Assembly (NCBI GenBank): GCA_010909165.1
Contig: MU008182.1
Span: 372,001 to 436,000 of the forward strand
DNA from: Anthoceros angustus
Lineage: Eukaryota > Streptophyta > Anthocerotopsida > Anthocerotales > Anthocerotaceae
Length of the DNA stretch: 64,000 nucleotides
Reading direction: 5' to 3'
Positions 23,241 to 34,234 of the stretch are shown here, piece by piece. Below the pieces are notes generated by a model. The model was not told the origin of the DNA, did not search any database, and worked only from the letters and a program-made list of their open reading frames with translations. Numbering within the stretch: the first letter of the stretch is position 1; every line of letters starts with the position of its first letter. Made by a program: the position numbers and the translations under genes.

Positions 23241-24179
23241 CCTTACTCCCTCGCTCCTAGCAAAAGTTACTTCCCAATTTTCAGCGTTGTGTGCTGCTTC
23301 ACTTCCAAACACTCCTTTTCTCGTGATGACTCCCGACTGAGCACCACGTTAGCCTGTCTTGAGCCTCACCTGATTTCTTCCTTGATTTCTTCTCCAGTAG
23401 GCGGTGTGATTTTCCTCCTTCTACTCTCACTCTCCTTCACCTTCGCTTCCGGCTCCAACTCCTCTGCGGTGGCGGCTCCTTCAATGTGTCTCTTTTCCCG
23501 GTATTGAAGAGCTTCTCGGTGCAGGCTCGGTGCTTGCCTCCTCTTTCTCCTTTCAGCTAGTCTTCTCAGCCGCGCCTTCCTCTCGTTCGTGGAGTCGCGG
23601 CAGCGGCAATGGCGGCTTCTCCTTGGGCTTCTTTTGCGCTCGGCCGGTCGATCTCTTGGGAAGTGAGTTCGCCTTAGCTCGAAAAGGAAGTTGGCTGGCC
23701 CCCTGCACACTTTGGATGGGCGCCACACGGCCACACAACCTAGATTTTGTGCATCATTCACAAAATCCTAATCGATCTATAATACCTATTTTCCTACTAC
23801 TAATTAATCTCTTGCTAATTACTCTTATATTTATCCTCTATTGATGAGCATATATAGTGGATATCCCCCTTTATTCTAAGTTTCCTTTTTGCAGATTTGT
23901 CGTACGGTAGTGCGCTTACCCATGATGGTCTGCTCCCTTACTACGGGGCGTGTCAGCGACCTACGGTGGTACTGACCTACCAACCTTTGTGCCCTTACAC
24001 AAATGCGGGGTCGCTTGACCCGTTTTCCTCTGGGATATCCTTTTGCCTTCCTAACAATATTCCACCGCTCCGTTAAGATCTTGAAGTTTTCCTCATAACC
24101 TCTTAGTCGGTCTTAGCAAACCGTCTTACGGCGGTTTGGGTAGTTGCCCAAACTTTTCGTTCACACAATGTGAAAGATA

Positions 24180-25000
24180 AGACCACGAGTTCTGATGGCG
24201 AGGCATGTGACATGTATGAAGCAAAGTCGGCTTTCTTGGTTAAGCTTGGTGGTGGACTTGAAGATGAAGGAAGGGCGAGGATGTCGATCATCGAATGATT
24301 TCAATACCATTTTCAGCTCTCATCTCAAGGTATCACGTTCCCAGTTAGTGAGAGCTATGTTTATTGGTCACATTACGAGAGGTTGGGACACCTTTAAATA
24401 CGGCTAAGTAGTGCGCTAGTGGTCTTACCATTGTAAATGTAGAAGGTAGCACATTGGCGAGGAGGTGAGCAGGAAAAACATGGAACCTTCAAAGGTTCCG
24501 GTGCCCTCATAGTGAGAGGGAGGTCCGCTGCGAAGGGAAGCCGGACGAAGCTTCTCGTAGCAAATCGTAGTCGTAACAAGAATGTGGAGTGTCACTATTG
24601 TCACAAAGGGTCACTTCAAAAGAGTGCGAGAAGTTCAAGGACCAAGGAAAAGAAGAAGCGGGGCCAAGAAGGCGACTTAAATGTCGAGTTGGAAGAGTTA
24701 AACTACATTGAGGGAGATGTCCTTATCTCTTCTTACTTGAATCTTGCATTAACCGTGGATAGTCATTTATTACGCAATTGGATAATTGACTCGGTGCATC
24801 TTTCCATGTTACTCCTCATAGAGTGGTTTGTATGATGCTACAAGGAAAGGATGCTTGGAAATAACTATGCATGCGGATCGCGGGTGGGTGATGTGCAACT
24901 CAAGTTTGACAACGGATCTTCATTCATCTTTGAAGGGCGTTAGGCATGTTCGAAGTTGACAAAGAGCATGATTAGCGCGGGGCGGTTGGATGATCTTTGG
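24180..25000 (+). pseudogene. Copia family 2 gag and protease (frameshifted)
   Basis: The 24,195-24,404 frame includes LKMKEGRGCRSSNDFNTIFS, matching the LKMKEG...L.EF/N.. segment of Copia gag. A damaged zinc knuckle starts VECHYCHK (about 24,580-24,605). The NWIIDS motif at about 24,776-24,793, with GASFHVTP-like sequence in another frame, marks the aspartic protease active site. The amino-terminal part of gag is absent because of the truncation at 24,166. Confidence 0.75.
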
Positions 25001-25079
25001 TTACCACTCTTTGGTTTGGGGATCACTCTTGGAAGATCTCAAAGGTTCTCTTGTGTTAGCTCGTGGATCGAGTGTGGCA

Positions 25080-26120
25080 CTTTGTACTCACGGTAAACAT
25101 CAAAGATCATGTGATCGTGTGAGCGACCAAATGTTTCCTTGTGGCATTGCTTAGGACATATGTCTCGAGAAGGGAATGAAGGTTTTATCTCGTTACGGTT
25201 ATATCCTGTTCTTAACTTCATCTCTCGATGTGTGAGCCTTTGTTTATATGGAAGCAGACAAAATCATCACATCGAACCGAGGTAAAAGTAAGTAAACCTC
25301 TTGAGTTGGTTCCGTGATGTATGTGGACCTATGCCTCTTGCATCATTAGGTGCCTCTTTTGTTTTCATAGATGATTTCTCTCATGAGGTGTGGGTTTATC
25401 CTTTGAGGAAAAAGGATGAAGTTACGGGTGTTTGAAATTTGTCACCCTTGTAGAAAATCGATCGCCGATTGAAGTGTCTAAGGCGGATAATGGTGGCGAG
25501 TATGTTTCAGCTTTCGGATGATTCAGGGAATCAGAATTATTGCCTTATCTCCTCCACAAAATGGTGTGGGTGGCGGATGAGCAGAACCATTCGGAGAGGA
25601 TCGTGGTTTGTTGTCAAACTACGGATTGCCTAATGGGTTTTGGCGCGAGCGATGTCTCTGCGTTCATCTTATTATGATCTCCTAATAAAATTGTTGATGG
25701 CGGGTTCGAGGAGCTATAGTGCGGAAAGAAACCATCCTACAAGCATCTGCGAGTGTTTGGGTATGAGGCATCTTGCCATGTTCAAAGAGTTTGGGACAAG
25801 TTGGCACCTAAGTCCAAGAAATGTATTTTTCTTGGCTATGGTGATTCGGTGAGATGGGATACCGTTTGTGGGATCCGGCTAGAAAGGTTGTTACTAACGA
25901 CGTGTTCTTCAATGAGAACAAGATGCACAAGCCTACTCCAAGCGTGGAGGTGCGAAGGGTGATCTTCCAAGAAGATGGACATGATCATCATGGGCGGGTT
26001 GATAACGTGGTAATGTGGAGCACATTCCTCCCGATAGATGAACCAAGAGTCGAACAAGCTATAGAGGTGCACGTGCGTAGGTCGAGGCGGATTACACGAC
26101 CTCAGCGGGTATGATCCATC
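25080..26120 (+). pseudogene. Copia family 2 integrase (frameshifted)
   Basis: A pre-integrase segment (GHMSREGMKVLSRYG, about 25,155-25,200) is followed by KVSKPLELV, a DVCGPMPLAS segment with the first core aspartate (about 25,310-25,350) and FIDDFSHEVWVYPLRKKDEV (about 25,360-25,420). ADNGGEYVS (about 25,480-25,506) holds the second aspartate, and PPQNGV lies near 25,555. A C-terminal VTNDVFFNENKMHKPTPS segment closes it. The frame changes at least four times, so no full product is made. Confidence 0.8.
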
Positions 26121-26189
26121 TGGATTATGTTATCTTGTGATTGTGGGGAACCCTCTTCTTACAAAGAGGCTCATGTCAACGAGTAACAA

Positions 26190-27520
26190 AGACAAGTGGG
26201 AGAAGGCCATGCGATAAATGAATTTGCATAAGAACCAAACTTGGGAGTTGGTTGCCTAGGATAAGAAGGCACTCTGCAAATGGGTGTACAAGATGAAGGT
26301 CATACTTGATGGCAAACCAAAGTACAAGGCACGATTGGTTGCTAAGGGTTTCAAGCAACAACGGGCATTGACTTTGATGAGATTTTCTCACCGAGTCAAA
26401 ATGACAACTTTGCGATGTGTTCTTGCTTTGGTTGCGGGATGATATGGAACTTATGCGGATGGATGTCAAGGGCATTCTTGCATGGTGACCTTCAAGAGGC
26501 GTCTACATGCGACGGAAGGTTTTGTTGAGAAGGGCAAAAGCATCGGTGTGCGAGGTTGAGGAAGAGCCTTTATGGTTTGAAGCAGGCACCCGAGTGGTAT
26601 CACAAGTTCCACTCATTTATGCTTTCTCAAGGCTACAAAGCGTGGCGATGAGGATCATTGCCTCTATCAAGCAAGCTAAGGATCAAAGCTTGCTCATTTT
26701 GATCCTCTATGTGGATGATATGCTAATTCTTTGGGAGCAATCTTGATGAGATTTCGTTGAAGTCAAAGTTGAATGCTCACTTTGAAATAGCAGACTTGGG
26801 AGAGCCATATACTTGGCATGCGTATTCGTCGGAGCAGGACATAAGCGTCGCTTTATTTGTCTCGACGGAATACATTAAGAGTGCTTCAACGTTTCAACAT
26901 GGAGAAGGGAAGCCATTGGGTACTCCATTGCCTCCATATGTGAAACTTTCCGCGGATTGCCCAAGCTCCGAGGAGGACAAAGCTGAAATGGAGAAGGTCC
27001 CATACTCATCAGGAGTTTGATGTATGCAATGATTGCTACACGCCCGACATTGCCTTTGCGGTGGAGTGGTTAGCGTTTATGTCAAACCCGGCAAGAAGCA
27101 TTGGGAGGCGTAAAGGAGTTATGAGGTATCCGAATGGTACAAAAGCTTTGCATATGTTTTGGTAGTGAAGATGCATGTGTGGTTGGGTACAGATGCGATT
27201 ATGTGGATATGGACAAGAAGGTCCACATCGTTACGTCACGCATCGGAGGGGCTCATGGCGATCTCGCTTGCGGCATTGCATTCGCTATCTACCACGAGGC
27301 CGGTAGCAATCGAGGCTTGCAAGGAAGCCATATGGCTTGCGTTAGTGGGAGACTTGGGGATCAAGGTTGAGTCGCTGGTTGTTGCATTGTGATAGCAGTG
27401 CTATCCAATTGGCAAGAAAGATGTTTCATGCGAAGACTAAACATGTGGATGTGAAGTATCACTTCATTCGAGAGGTGTTGGACGACAAGAGGGTACAACT
27501 TGTCAAGGTTCACACCACCT
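26190..27520 (+). pseudogene. Copia family 2 reverse transcriptase and RNase H (frameshifted)
   Basis: RT pieces: ALCKWVYKMKVILDGKPKYK (about 26,270-26,325), a damaged MRMDVKGIFLHGDL first-aspartate segment (about 26,455-26,490), an RLRKSLYGLKQAPEWYHKF-like segment (26,555-26,615), and an intact LYVDDMLI catalytic box at 26,706-26,728. ARTFQMEKV-like connection pieces lead to RNase H with DSSAIQLARKMFHAKTKHVD (27,388-27,447) and a KYHFIREVLD segment. This would be the replication enzyme of the element. Numerous stops remain. Confidence 0.8.
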
Positions 27521-27643
27521 TAACCCTGAGATATTCTTACCAAGGGACTCTCTACTGAGCAATTTGCACAAGCTTCCGGACAATCGATGGGCATGAGATA
27601 GTCCATTCTCCCACGAAGGTAAATTGGCCTTTAAGTGGGAGGT

Positions 27644-27879
27644 TGTAAGGATTAAAGTGTATACTTAGACTAATACACTTAGTCTAAGTTAGGTGTCGAT
27701 ATCATTAGCTTAGCTTAAGCTAATCACTAGGAAGCTTCTTGTGCTCCTTCCTAGGAGCTTCTTGTGGAGCTTCCTAGGGAGCTATTGAGGGTACCACTCC
27801 AAGCCTCATCTCAATGAGAGAGCTACACTTGCCTCCTCCTCTCCTCTCCTCTTTCCACCAAGACCCCACGATCCTTCAA
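27644..27879 (+). repeat. 3' LTR of Copia family 2 (recognisable part)
   Basis: It begins TGTAAGGATTAAAGTG just after the purine tract and shares blocks with the reverse complement of 52,800-53,077: ACTTAGTCTAAGTTAGGTGTCG, GCTTCTTGTG, GCCTCATCTCAATG and (CTCCT)n CTTTCCACCA. Similarity stops after CACGATCCTTCAA; the true end may be further right, before 27,998. Confidence 0.7.
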
Positions 27880-27998
27880 GATGCGTGCGCCAAGGATGCA
27901 GCGTCCACACATGTTTTGGCGCCTTTTCACATTGAGTTTGGCTGCTTCATGCCATTCCATAAGATTCTCTGGACAAGATTGCCTTTTGGAGAAGCCTA

Positions 27999-28630
27999 TG
28001 TGAATGCAAAGTTTGGGCAACCAACCCAAAAGGGCCAAAAGAGACAAGTTTGATTTTTACAGGAACGATTGAAGAAGCATGCATGAAAATTTCGAGAATC
28101 TTGAAGCTAGAGCAGAGAATATTGTTAGGAAGGCAAGAGGATATCCTAGGAAGAAGAACGGTCGAAACGACCCCTGCAGGGCGTGGAGGGCAAAAGGTTC
28201 AAAGGTTGGTGGTGACTACCATGAGGCTGCCACACCACGCCGGTAGGTGAAGGGAGACCACCGCGTAGTCGCGTGACCATCATGATAAGCGAGACTACCG
28301 TGAGGTGACAAACCAAAAGGGAATTTAGAATAGAGGGGGGATATCCACTATATATGCTCACCAATAGGGGAATAAATATAATTAGAAAGCGGTTAATTAG
28401 GGACAAGGATAGGAAAATAGGTAGTTTAGATAGAATTAGGATTTTGGAATGATGAACCCAATCTAGGGTTGTACCGCCGTGTGCGGACATCTAAGGAGGC
28501 AAAGTGCGCGGCAGCGCTTCCACTTCGCCAAGAAGAACAAGAGCCGAGTCGCGCGAATGAACGCAAAAGGGAGGAAGGCGCCATCCGCGAAGAGAGCCAT
28601 CGCCACAGCAAGCCGGGAGTAAGGCAAGGC
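27999..28630 (+). repeat. Inverted Gypsy LTR fragment
   Basis: This is the reverse complement of the outer LTR segment (about 4,560-5,147). It starts TGTGAATGCAAAGTTTGGGC, equivalent to an LTR terminus, and includes the TATATAGTGG box in inverse orientation (28,341-28,356). It joins near 28,630 to LTR sequence in the opposite orientation, forming a foldback junction. Confidence 0.75.
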
Positions 28631-31600
28631 CGTGTGGTGTCACGGTAGTCCCAGACATGGGTGGTCACCACTGGTAGGGTGACCGGAGGTGGGCTGTCCC
28701 CTCCTTGCTCCGCGCCTCCCGATCCCTGTCGCGGTGGCTCCTCCTCCGACTCCTGATTCCTCGAGTCCATTTCGATGGCCTCATCAAAATCGGAGGCCTC
28801 CGGCCACTTGTTGCAGCTCCTTTCATCATCATGAGGACCCAATGTCCTCCTTGGCCAAGTAAGACTCTCATTGTTGGCCTTCAAGATCTGTGGAGGTGAG
28901 CCCCAAGTTGTGATATTGCATTTGGAGATCATCAATCTCCGTGGGCCACTCTCCATCTCACACCTACCTTGTAGGTCCCTTGAGGTGGTTAATTCCCCAC
29001 CTTGACATGGAGGGTTACATTCTCCTCCCTCACCTTTAGGCTGGCCAATTTTGCACGGGCATGCCCAAAATCGCCGCTTCCTCACTACCGATTCTGCACC
29101 ACCTTCTTGTGGCTCCTCCTCGAGACCTCCTTTGTCCAGTCCAATTGCAAGCAAGCCCTCTTCTCCGCTTGCCAAGCACTTTCGCTCCATTGGTCTTGCT
29201 TCTTGCTCCGGCGCTTCTCTTCCAAATTGTACGGGTCCTTCTCAACTCCTCTCCCATATCCGGATTTTGATGGCTTGAGTAGCCATCACCACTCATGTGC
29301 GGCCACTTTGAGTTGCCGCTTCTCCTTTCCCAGCCTTGCCTTTCTTGCTTTGGGCAAAATGCTCTTCCGCCTTTTGCCTCCAAGAATCCTTTTGGGTTGT
29401 TGCGAATGGCTCTTTCTTGACTTGACAACTTCCTCCTCAGGCGCCTTGTTTCCATGAGGTCGCTTGGAGCTTCTCTGACCTTTTCCAACTTGGCTGCCTT
29501 TTCATCGGACTCCATCTCCAATTGCCATTAGGTCCTGCCTTCCTCCGGCCATGTCTTGAGATTTCACTTCCTCTTGGCATGCCCACAAGGAGGCTGCTCT
29601 CCTAGCCTTCAAATCCACTGAGTGCTTCACAAGCTCCAGAATTCTCCTAGGGGTCCTAATTCCACCCTCTTCTTCTTGCTGAAATTTCCAGCTCTCACTC
29701 TCGGGCCATCGCGGCCGGGCCCCTTCACCGTCGCTCCATCCGCCTCCCACCCAGCGGAGATGGTGGGGGCGCGCACCTCGCGTGCTTCTCTTCCCCTTCC
29801 CCGCCATGAGGCGCTTTGCTGGCGGGTGCTGCCTACCGTGGTAGGTGCTCCCCACCGGTAGATGCCTACCTACCATGGTGGTGACGCCTACCACGAGGCT
29901 GCCCACCCCTTGGGTGGCGCCTCCCACCGGGTAGTCTGCCGGGTGCCTCTCTAGGGCACAAAGGAGATGGTGGGGACTCCCCACTCGGGCCCCCCCTGTG
30001 GTCCTTCTCTCATAGACCACCATTCGGCCTTCCTCGGCCGCTTCTTGCTCTTCTCCCTTGCTTGCTGGAAAGGATTCCCACTCCGGCAACTTTGTTGCCT
30101 CAACCTTCTCCTCTTGCTTCTATTTTGTGGAGGTCGACCTCCCACCCTCTTCGCAATGCAAAAGGCAAAGGCCTTTCCAACCTCGGAGATGGATGACCTC
30201 AAAGGGATGCCATGCATCTTCAAGCTCCTTGCTTGTGAGGAGTCCCTCGGTTTCCCATAAATGCACCAAATAGGTGCTAAGGTAGGCCTTGGCCCTTCCT
30301 CATCCACGAATTTGGCTTGAGGAGCTTCTCGATGGTGTATGTACGCTTCATACATGATAGTCCCCAATCCTTGGCTCCCATGGAAATCTTCCACAAAAAT
30401 TGGAGGAAGTTGGTCTTTGAAATAAGAGTGCGTTGGTAATTTACCAACCCCAGCACAATCTTTGCGAAGAGCCTCCACTTGACTCCTTGATGCTCTCGGT
30501 CTTCCACCATTCTTGGCGTGGGCCACCTCCATCCATCATGTCAAGGAACTCCTGCGGGATGTCGGAGAGGCGTCCTCTTCCCTCCATTCGACCTTTCGAG
30601 GAGAGCAATTCGAGCTCTCCTCCGGTCTTCCATACACTGTCGAATACTTCTACCGGTCCAGCGTGGATCCGAGCATTCCTCTCGAGTGCGGCAGGCTGCC
30701 CGATTGATGGAGGTTGATGTAACACTCCTCAATCAATTCCAAATTGGTGTAGGCCCATTGGCCATACACCCACCCCAATTGGATGTTGTCTCTCCTCGCC
30801 TGCCGAAATCCACTAAATCTCGGGGTTGAGCGCCAAAGCAAGTGAATTGAGGCATCTCACCTCACCCTCCCTGGCGCAGCCACCTTCTTTCCTTTCCTCC
30901 TCGCGAGGAAGAGCCCTTGCTGGCTCCTTCCCTTGCCTTTCCAGCTCGAGGCATGGTGGCGCTCCCCAACGCTCAAGGAAGGAATTACTCCAATTTGAGA
31001 GCTTCAAAATTTCACCTTCCAACCTCTTCCTTGTTGGGTAACACACTTCTTAGACACGTTAGCCCCGGCTTGAATTCCAGGCCGCCAATTCTCTCGTCCT
31101 TCCTCCGGCGTGCCGCCACCAATTCACAACGCCTTTCGCCTCCCACCTCCGCCACGCCTCCAAGTGCGCCTCTTGGCTCGCCACACTTCCTCTTCCGGGG
31201 CTGGCGAGAGCTCCTCGCTCGCTCGCTTCTTCCACCGCCTCCTTTCCGGCTTCTCCTTCTCGATGGGCGCGCTCCTCCGCCTCACCGCTGGCGCTGGGCG
31301 ATGGGCCTTCCTTCCTTGCGCTTACGCTCCAACTCCGCTCTTTTTAAGTGGAGGAAGCGGCCCAAGCACTTTGCCCTCTTTGGATGCCACACGCGGCCGC
31401 ACAACCCTAGATTGATTCATCATTCCAAAATCCTAATTCTACCTATTTTCCTATCGCTATCCTAATTAATCGCTAATCTTTAATATATTTATTCCCTATT
31501 GATGAGCATATATAGTGGATATCCCCCCTCTATTCTAATTTCCTTTCGAGAGACCTACGGTAGTGCCTTCTTACCCCTACCGTGGTGTGGCACCTCGGTA

Positions 31601-31808
31601 GTGCGACCTACCAACCTTCGCCGCCTCACGCCTGGGGTCATTTGACCGTTCTTCCTCGGATATCCTTTTCGCCTTCCTAACAATATCCTACACTCTTCAA
31701 GATTCTCGAAAATTTCTTGGCATGCTCCTCTTCAATCGTTCCTAGCCAAAAAAATCAAACTTGTTGTCTTGGCTCTTTTGGGCTGGTTGCCCAAACTTTT
31801 GCTCCACA
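28631..31808 (-). repeat. 3' LTR of Gypsy copy 2 (left part replaced by inverted piece)
   Basis: It matches 1,800-5,147 of the window in the same orientation and ends CTCCACA at 31,808 before the purine tract. The first ~1.8-2.2 kb of a full LTR is missing, replaced by the inverted segment at 27,999-28,630. Confidence 0.75.
28665..31046 (-). pseudogene. LTR-encoded coding-like region (copy D)
   Basis: Minus-strand pieces correspond to copy A: frames at 30,277-30,510 (VKWRLFAKIVLGLVNYQRTL), 29,951-30,532, 29,036-29,521 and 28,426-29,190. The last of these is a 254-codon open frame that runs across the inversion junction, so its C-terminal end is a chimera. The charged tail includes KAAKLEKVREAPSDLMETR. 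The function is unknown. Confidence 0.5.
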
Positions 31809-31825
31809 TACTCCCCACCTCACTG
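31809..31825 (-). other. Polypurine tract of Gypsy copy 2
   Basis: Minus-strand CAGTGAGGTGGGGAGTA immediately precedes the 3' LTR start, identical to copy 1. Confidence 0.7.
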
Positions 31826-31839
31826 TTTGCGTCCTCGCA

Positions 31840-33365
31840 AACAACAGTACTGGTGGAGGTACTTCTTGACCTTCCACCCATTGACTCGGGTCGGCACACC
31901 GCCCCGTAGGAGTTGCAGGATCCATTCTATCTGCGACTACCTCGTAAGGTCCCATCCATCTCCTAAGCTTCCTGGAAAGTCTAGGTACGACTATATAGAA
32001 GAACCAAATCCCGTCCACGATCCTCTTGCTTCCTCAACCTCCCATCATGCGCCTTTTACGAGTTCACGAATCATGTTTCTTCTAAAGCATCCTCCCTACG
32101 TTCTTCTGCTCTATGAATGATTCTAGTCTAACTACGCTATCCTCTACGGTCATGCGTTCATCCTCCATGATTAGTAGGTGGGTACTTCAAATTCCACGGC
32201 ATCACGGTGACATGCCATACGTTAGATAATAAGGGGTCTTTTGGTGGTTACCTTTTCCATGTCTGTAAGCCCACTGAATGCAACAGCATCCCAATCATAC
32301 ATGTGTCACAGTCACCTTGGTAAGGATTGTGCGAGCAACCCATTCGTCTTCTCCGTTAATCCATTCGCTTTGGGGTTGTAGGGGGTCGTTCGATGCCGAA
32401 TGTTGAAGTAGGTGGTTAGTTCAACGACGAGTTGAGGAAATGTGTCCCCTCCGACCAACTCTAAAGGACATCCATACGGGTTATGATGTTCTCGAATAGA
32501 AACTACTAGCGTCGTCCTTCCTTGTTGCTTCCTTCCACCATCTTCGTATAATAATCCGTAGCCACCAAAATGTTGCTTCCTCGTCCATTGCGTTGGTTTG
32601 ATCGGCCCTCTGATCGATTCCCCACTTCTCGAGCGGTGCTAGCGGCGGGATGTAGGTAAGAGGCCATTGTGTCGACAACGAGGCCGCCCAACCCTCGACA
32701 CGCATCACACCTCGGGTGAACTCCCACATCCTTTTGCATCGTAGCCACCAAAACCCGGCATTCAAAATCTTCTTACCACGAATAGTGTCCACCGCCTCCG
32801 CATGCAACGCCTCGAGTGCAGCCTCCTTAGCGAGACAGTCCTTTCGTCGCCCAAGTTTATACGGACACCTTCCGATAGGGTGCGGCTTTATGGAGAAAGA
32901 CCGCCCGCCCTTCCCTTGACAACCCATCCGGCATGATGCCATGCTCCAGGAATTTCGTACTTCACCGCTCAACAAATACCTCGGGCATGAACGCCCCTCG
33001 CGGTCTAATCTTCTCCTTCCAGGTGTACCACGTCTCCTCCTCCTAGGACGTTCGTTAGTGGCTCCAGATGGCGTGTATCCATCCTCGGGCCCACGGCTTC
33101 CCTGCTTCGCCCATGCTGCACGTTCCTCAACCTGTAGTTCGTCCGCATGTTCTTCCTTCATTAACAGGTTGATTTCGTCTGCCCCTGTCGGCCCAACTTC
33201 GCGTCTGGGTCCATCTCGTGCTCCCATGGCGACCTCCTCGACTTGTTGCACCTCCATGGTCGGATTTTGAGGGATTGCCCACAGATCTGCCAACTCCCCC
33301 TTCTGCAATTTTTCTTCAAGCTTGTCATGGGATGAAGCTCCTTCCTCGCCCTCTGGCGCACCCAC
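31840..33365 (-). pseudogene. Gypsy integrase, copy 2 (frameshifted, longest version)
   Basis: The frame 33,365-32,481 (294 codons) starts with a ~130-residue charged linker (KLEEKLQKGELADLWA, LMKEEHADELQVEERAA) between RNase H and integrase. The zinc-binding zone follows (ALHAEAVDTIRGKKILNAGF), with the cysteine pair CDACRG in the neighbouring frame near 32,700. PPLAPLEKWGIDQR holds the first catalytic aspartate and ATDYYTKMVE lies in the next frame. YNP.ANGLTEKTNGLLA (about 32,340-32,390) and a YGMSPVMPW-like segment come next. RWMGPYEVVADR (31,930-31,965) is the GPY domain. The enzyme integrates cDNA. Confidence 0.8.
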
Positions 33366-33618
33366 CTCCCTAGGGTCTCTCTCCTCGCGGCCTCATGGCG
33401 CCCGACCTCGCCTTTTTCCGCTCAAAAGCGGTGCTCTCATGCTTTTGCTTTCTTGCCAACGTGTGGCCTCCACTTGCAGCCCTCGACTGCTCACCCTTGA
33501 GGAGAATTCCAGCCTCCTCCTTGCGCCCATGCTCCTCCTATCCTCTCGGTTCCTCTGCTTCTCGCAACGCCTCCTTCTTGCTATTTGGCCTCTGCGGCAA
33601 GCGTTTGCTGATCAATTC

Positions 33619-34160
33619 TTAGGCCTCGACAACATGCTCACCTCCTTCCCCTTGACTTGGGTCATGGTAACCAACTCCTCTCGGAAATCGATCATCCGTG
33701 GCTTCAAGTCGCTCTCCGGTCTTGAGAAATGAAATCGCATTCGATGTTGCTTCCGCCTGGTTTCTCGTCATAGTCAACTCTTGCAGCGTAATACCCATCT
33801 GGCGATCCTTCGACAACCGGCTTGTTGACAAGATACTTCAACGCAAAATGATCGACATGAGCGTAACCTTGCAAGCAGCGGATAGTGTCTAAACTTCTTA
33901 CGAGTAAATGATACCAAGACCCTCCCGCTCCGTGGTTGAGTAGTTCTTTTCGATCCGTGAGTACCCGCATAGAAAATCGGATGATCCGTTTCTTCTCATC
34001 TTCGACTTAAGGCGGTCCCAATAGCATAGGCGGACACATCCACGTATACGTGAAACGGCTTCCCAATCCGGCGGTTGTAAAGTTGGTGCCACCTCCTTCA
34101 AGCTGAAAGGCCTCTGCCGTGCGTCCATTCGAAGGGTGTATCCTTTTGGTTAATTGTGTC
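33619..34160 (-). pseudogene. Gypsy RNase H, copy 2 (frameshifted)
   Basis: Minus-strand pieces NYSTTEREGLGIIYS (about 33,945-33,900) and DHFALKYLVNKPVVE (about 33,860-33,820), with the terminal RQMGITLQE segment (about 33,800), are standard landmarks of the Ty3 RNase H domain (YSTTEKE, DH.ALKYL, R.W.L.LQE). It directly follows RT in the same orientation. Confidence 0.8.
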
Positions 34161-34234
34161 AACAAGGCCTTCTTGGCGAAATCCTTGATGAACCTCTGTA
34201 ATACCCCACTAGCCCTACAAAAGCTCGCACCGCC

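Larger units (their letters stand above)
1..24165 (-). mobile_element. Ty3/Gypsy retrotransposon copy 1 with ~5 kb LTRs (3' LTR cut by window edge)
   Basis: Read on the minus strand the order is 5' LTR (24,165-19,103), primer site, gag, [nested Copia], protease, RT, RNase H, integrase with GPY end, polypurine tract, 3' LTR (5,147-1). The LTR right end reads ...CGTTC(C)ACA in both LTRs. In the internal DNA it abuts a minus-strand purine tract (GAGGTGGGGAGTA) at 5,148-5,164, and the other end reads TGTGGTAGGG at 19,103. Domain order PR-RT-RH-IN places it in Ty3/Gypsy. The RT box in the sister copy, FLDDFCVFG, resembles the VFMDDFSVFG box of the non-chromoviral Tat/Athila lineage, and no chromodomain was seen. 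Every ORF is frameshifted, so this copy is not autonomous as written. Confidence 0.85.
19103..24165 (-). repeat. 5' LTR of Gypsy copy 1 (complete, ~5.06 kb)
   Basis: It runs from TGTGGTAGGG (+ strand, next to the primer site) to TTCACA at 24,165. Both ends are shared with the LTR at 45,795-50,807. LTRs of this size are exceptional but known in Ogre-like Tat elements. The flank at 24,166 is the interior of an unrelated Copia. The last few bases of the boundary are uncertain by about two. Confidence 0.75.
24166..27879 (+). mobile_element. Copia family 2, 5'-truncated, with 3' LTR
   Basis: Decayed plus-strand Copia that starts abruptly within gag at the Gypsy LTR end, with no 5' LTR or primer site visible. 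Domains in order: gag, zinc knuckle, protease, integrase, RT, RNase H, purine tract AAGTGGGAGG (27,633-27,642), then an LTR beginning TGTAAGGATTAAAG at 27,644. A related LTR lies on the minus strand at 52,777-53,077. It differs in sequence from the nested Copia. The likeliest history is that the Gypsy inserted into this older element and its left half lies outside the window. Confidence 0.8.

Noticed and set aside
1-24165. Tandem array of a satellite or rDNA-like repeat
   Set aside because: The ~19-24 kb periodicity is explained by two Gypsy elements with long LTRs and a shared nested Copia, not by a satellite.
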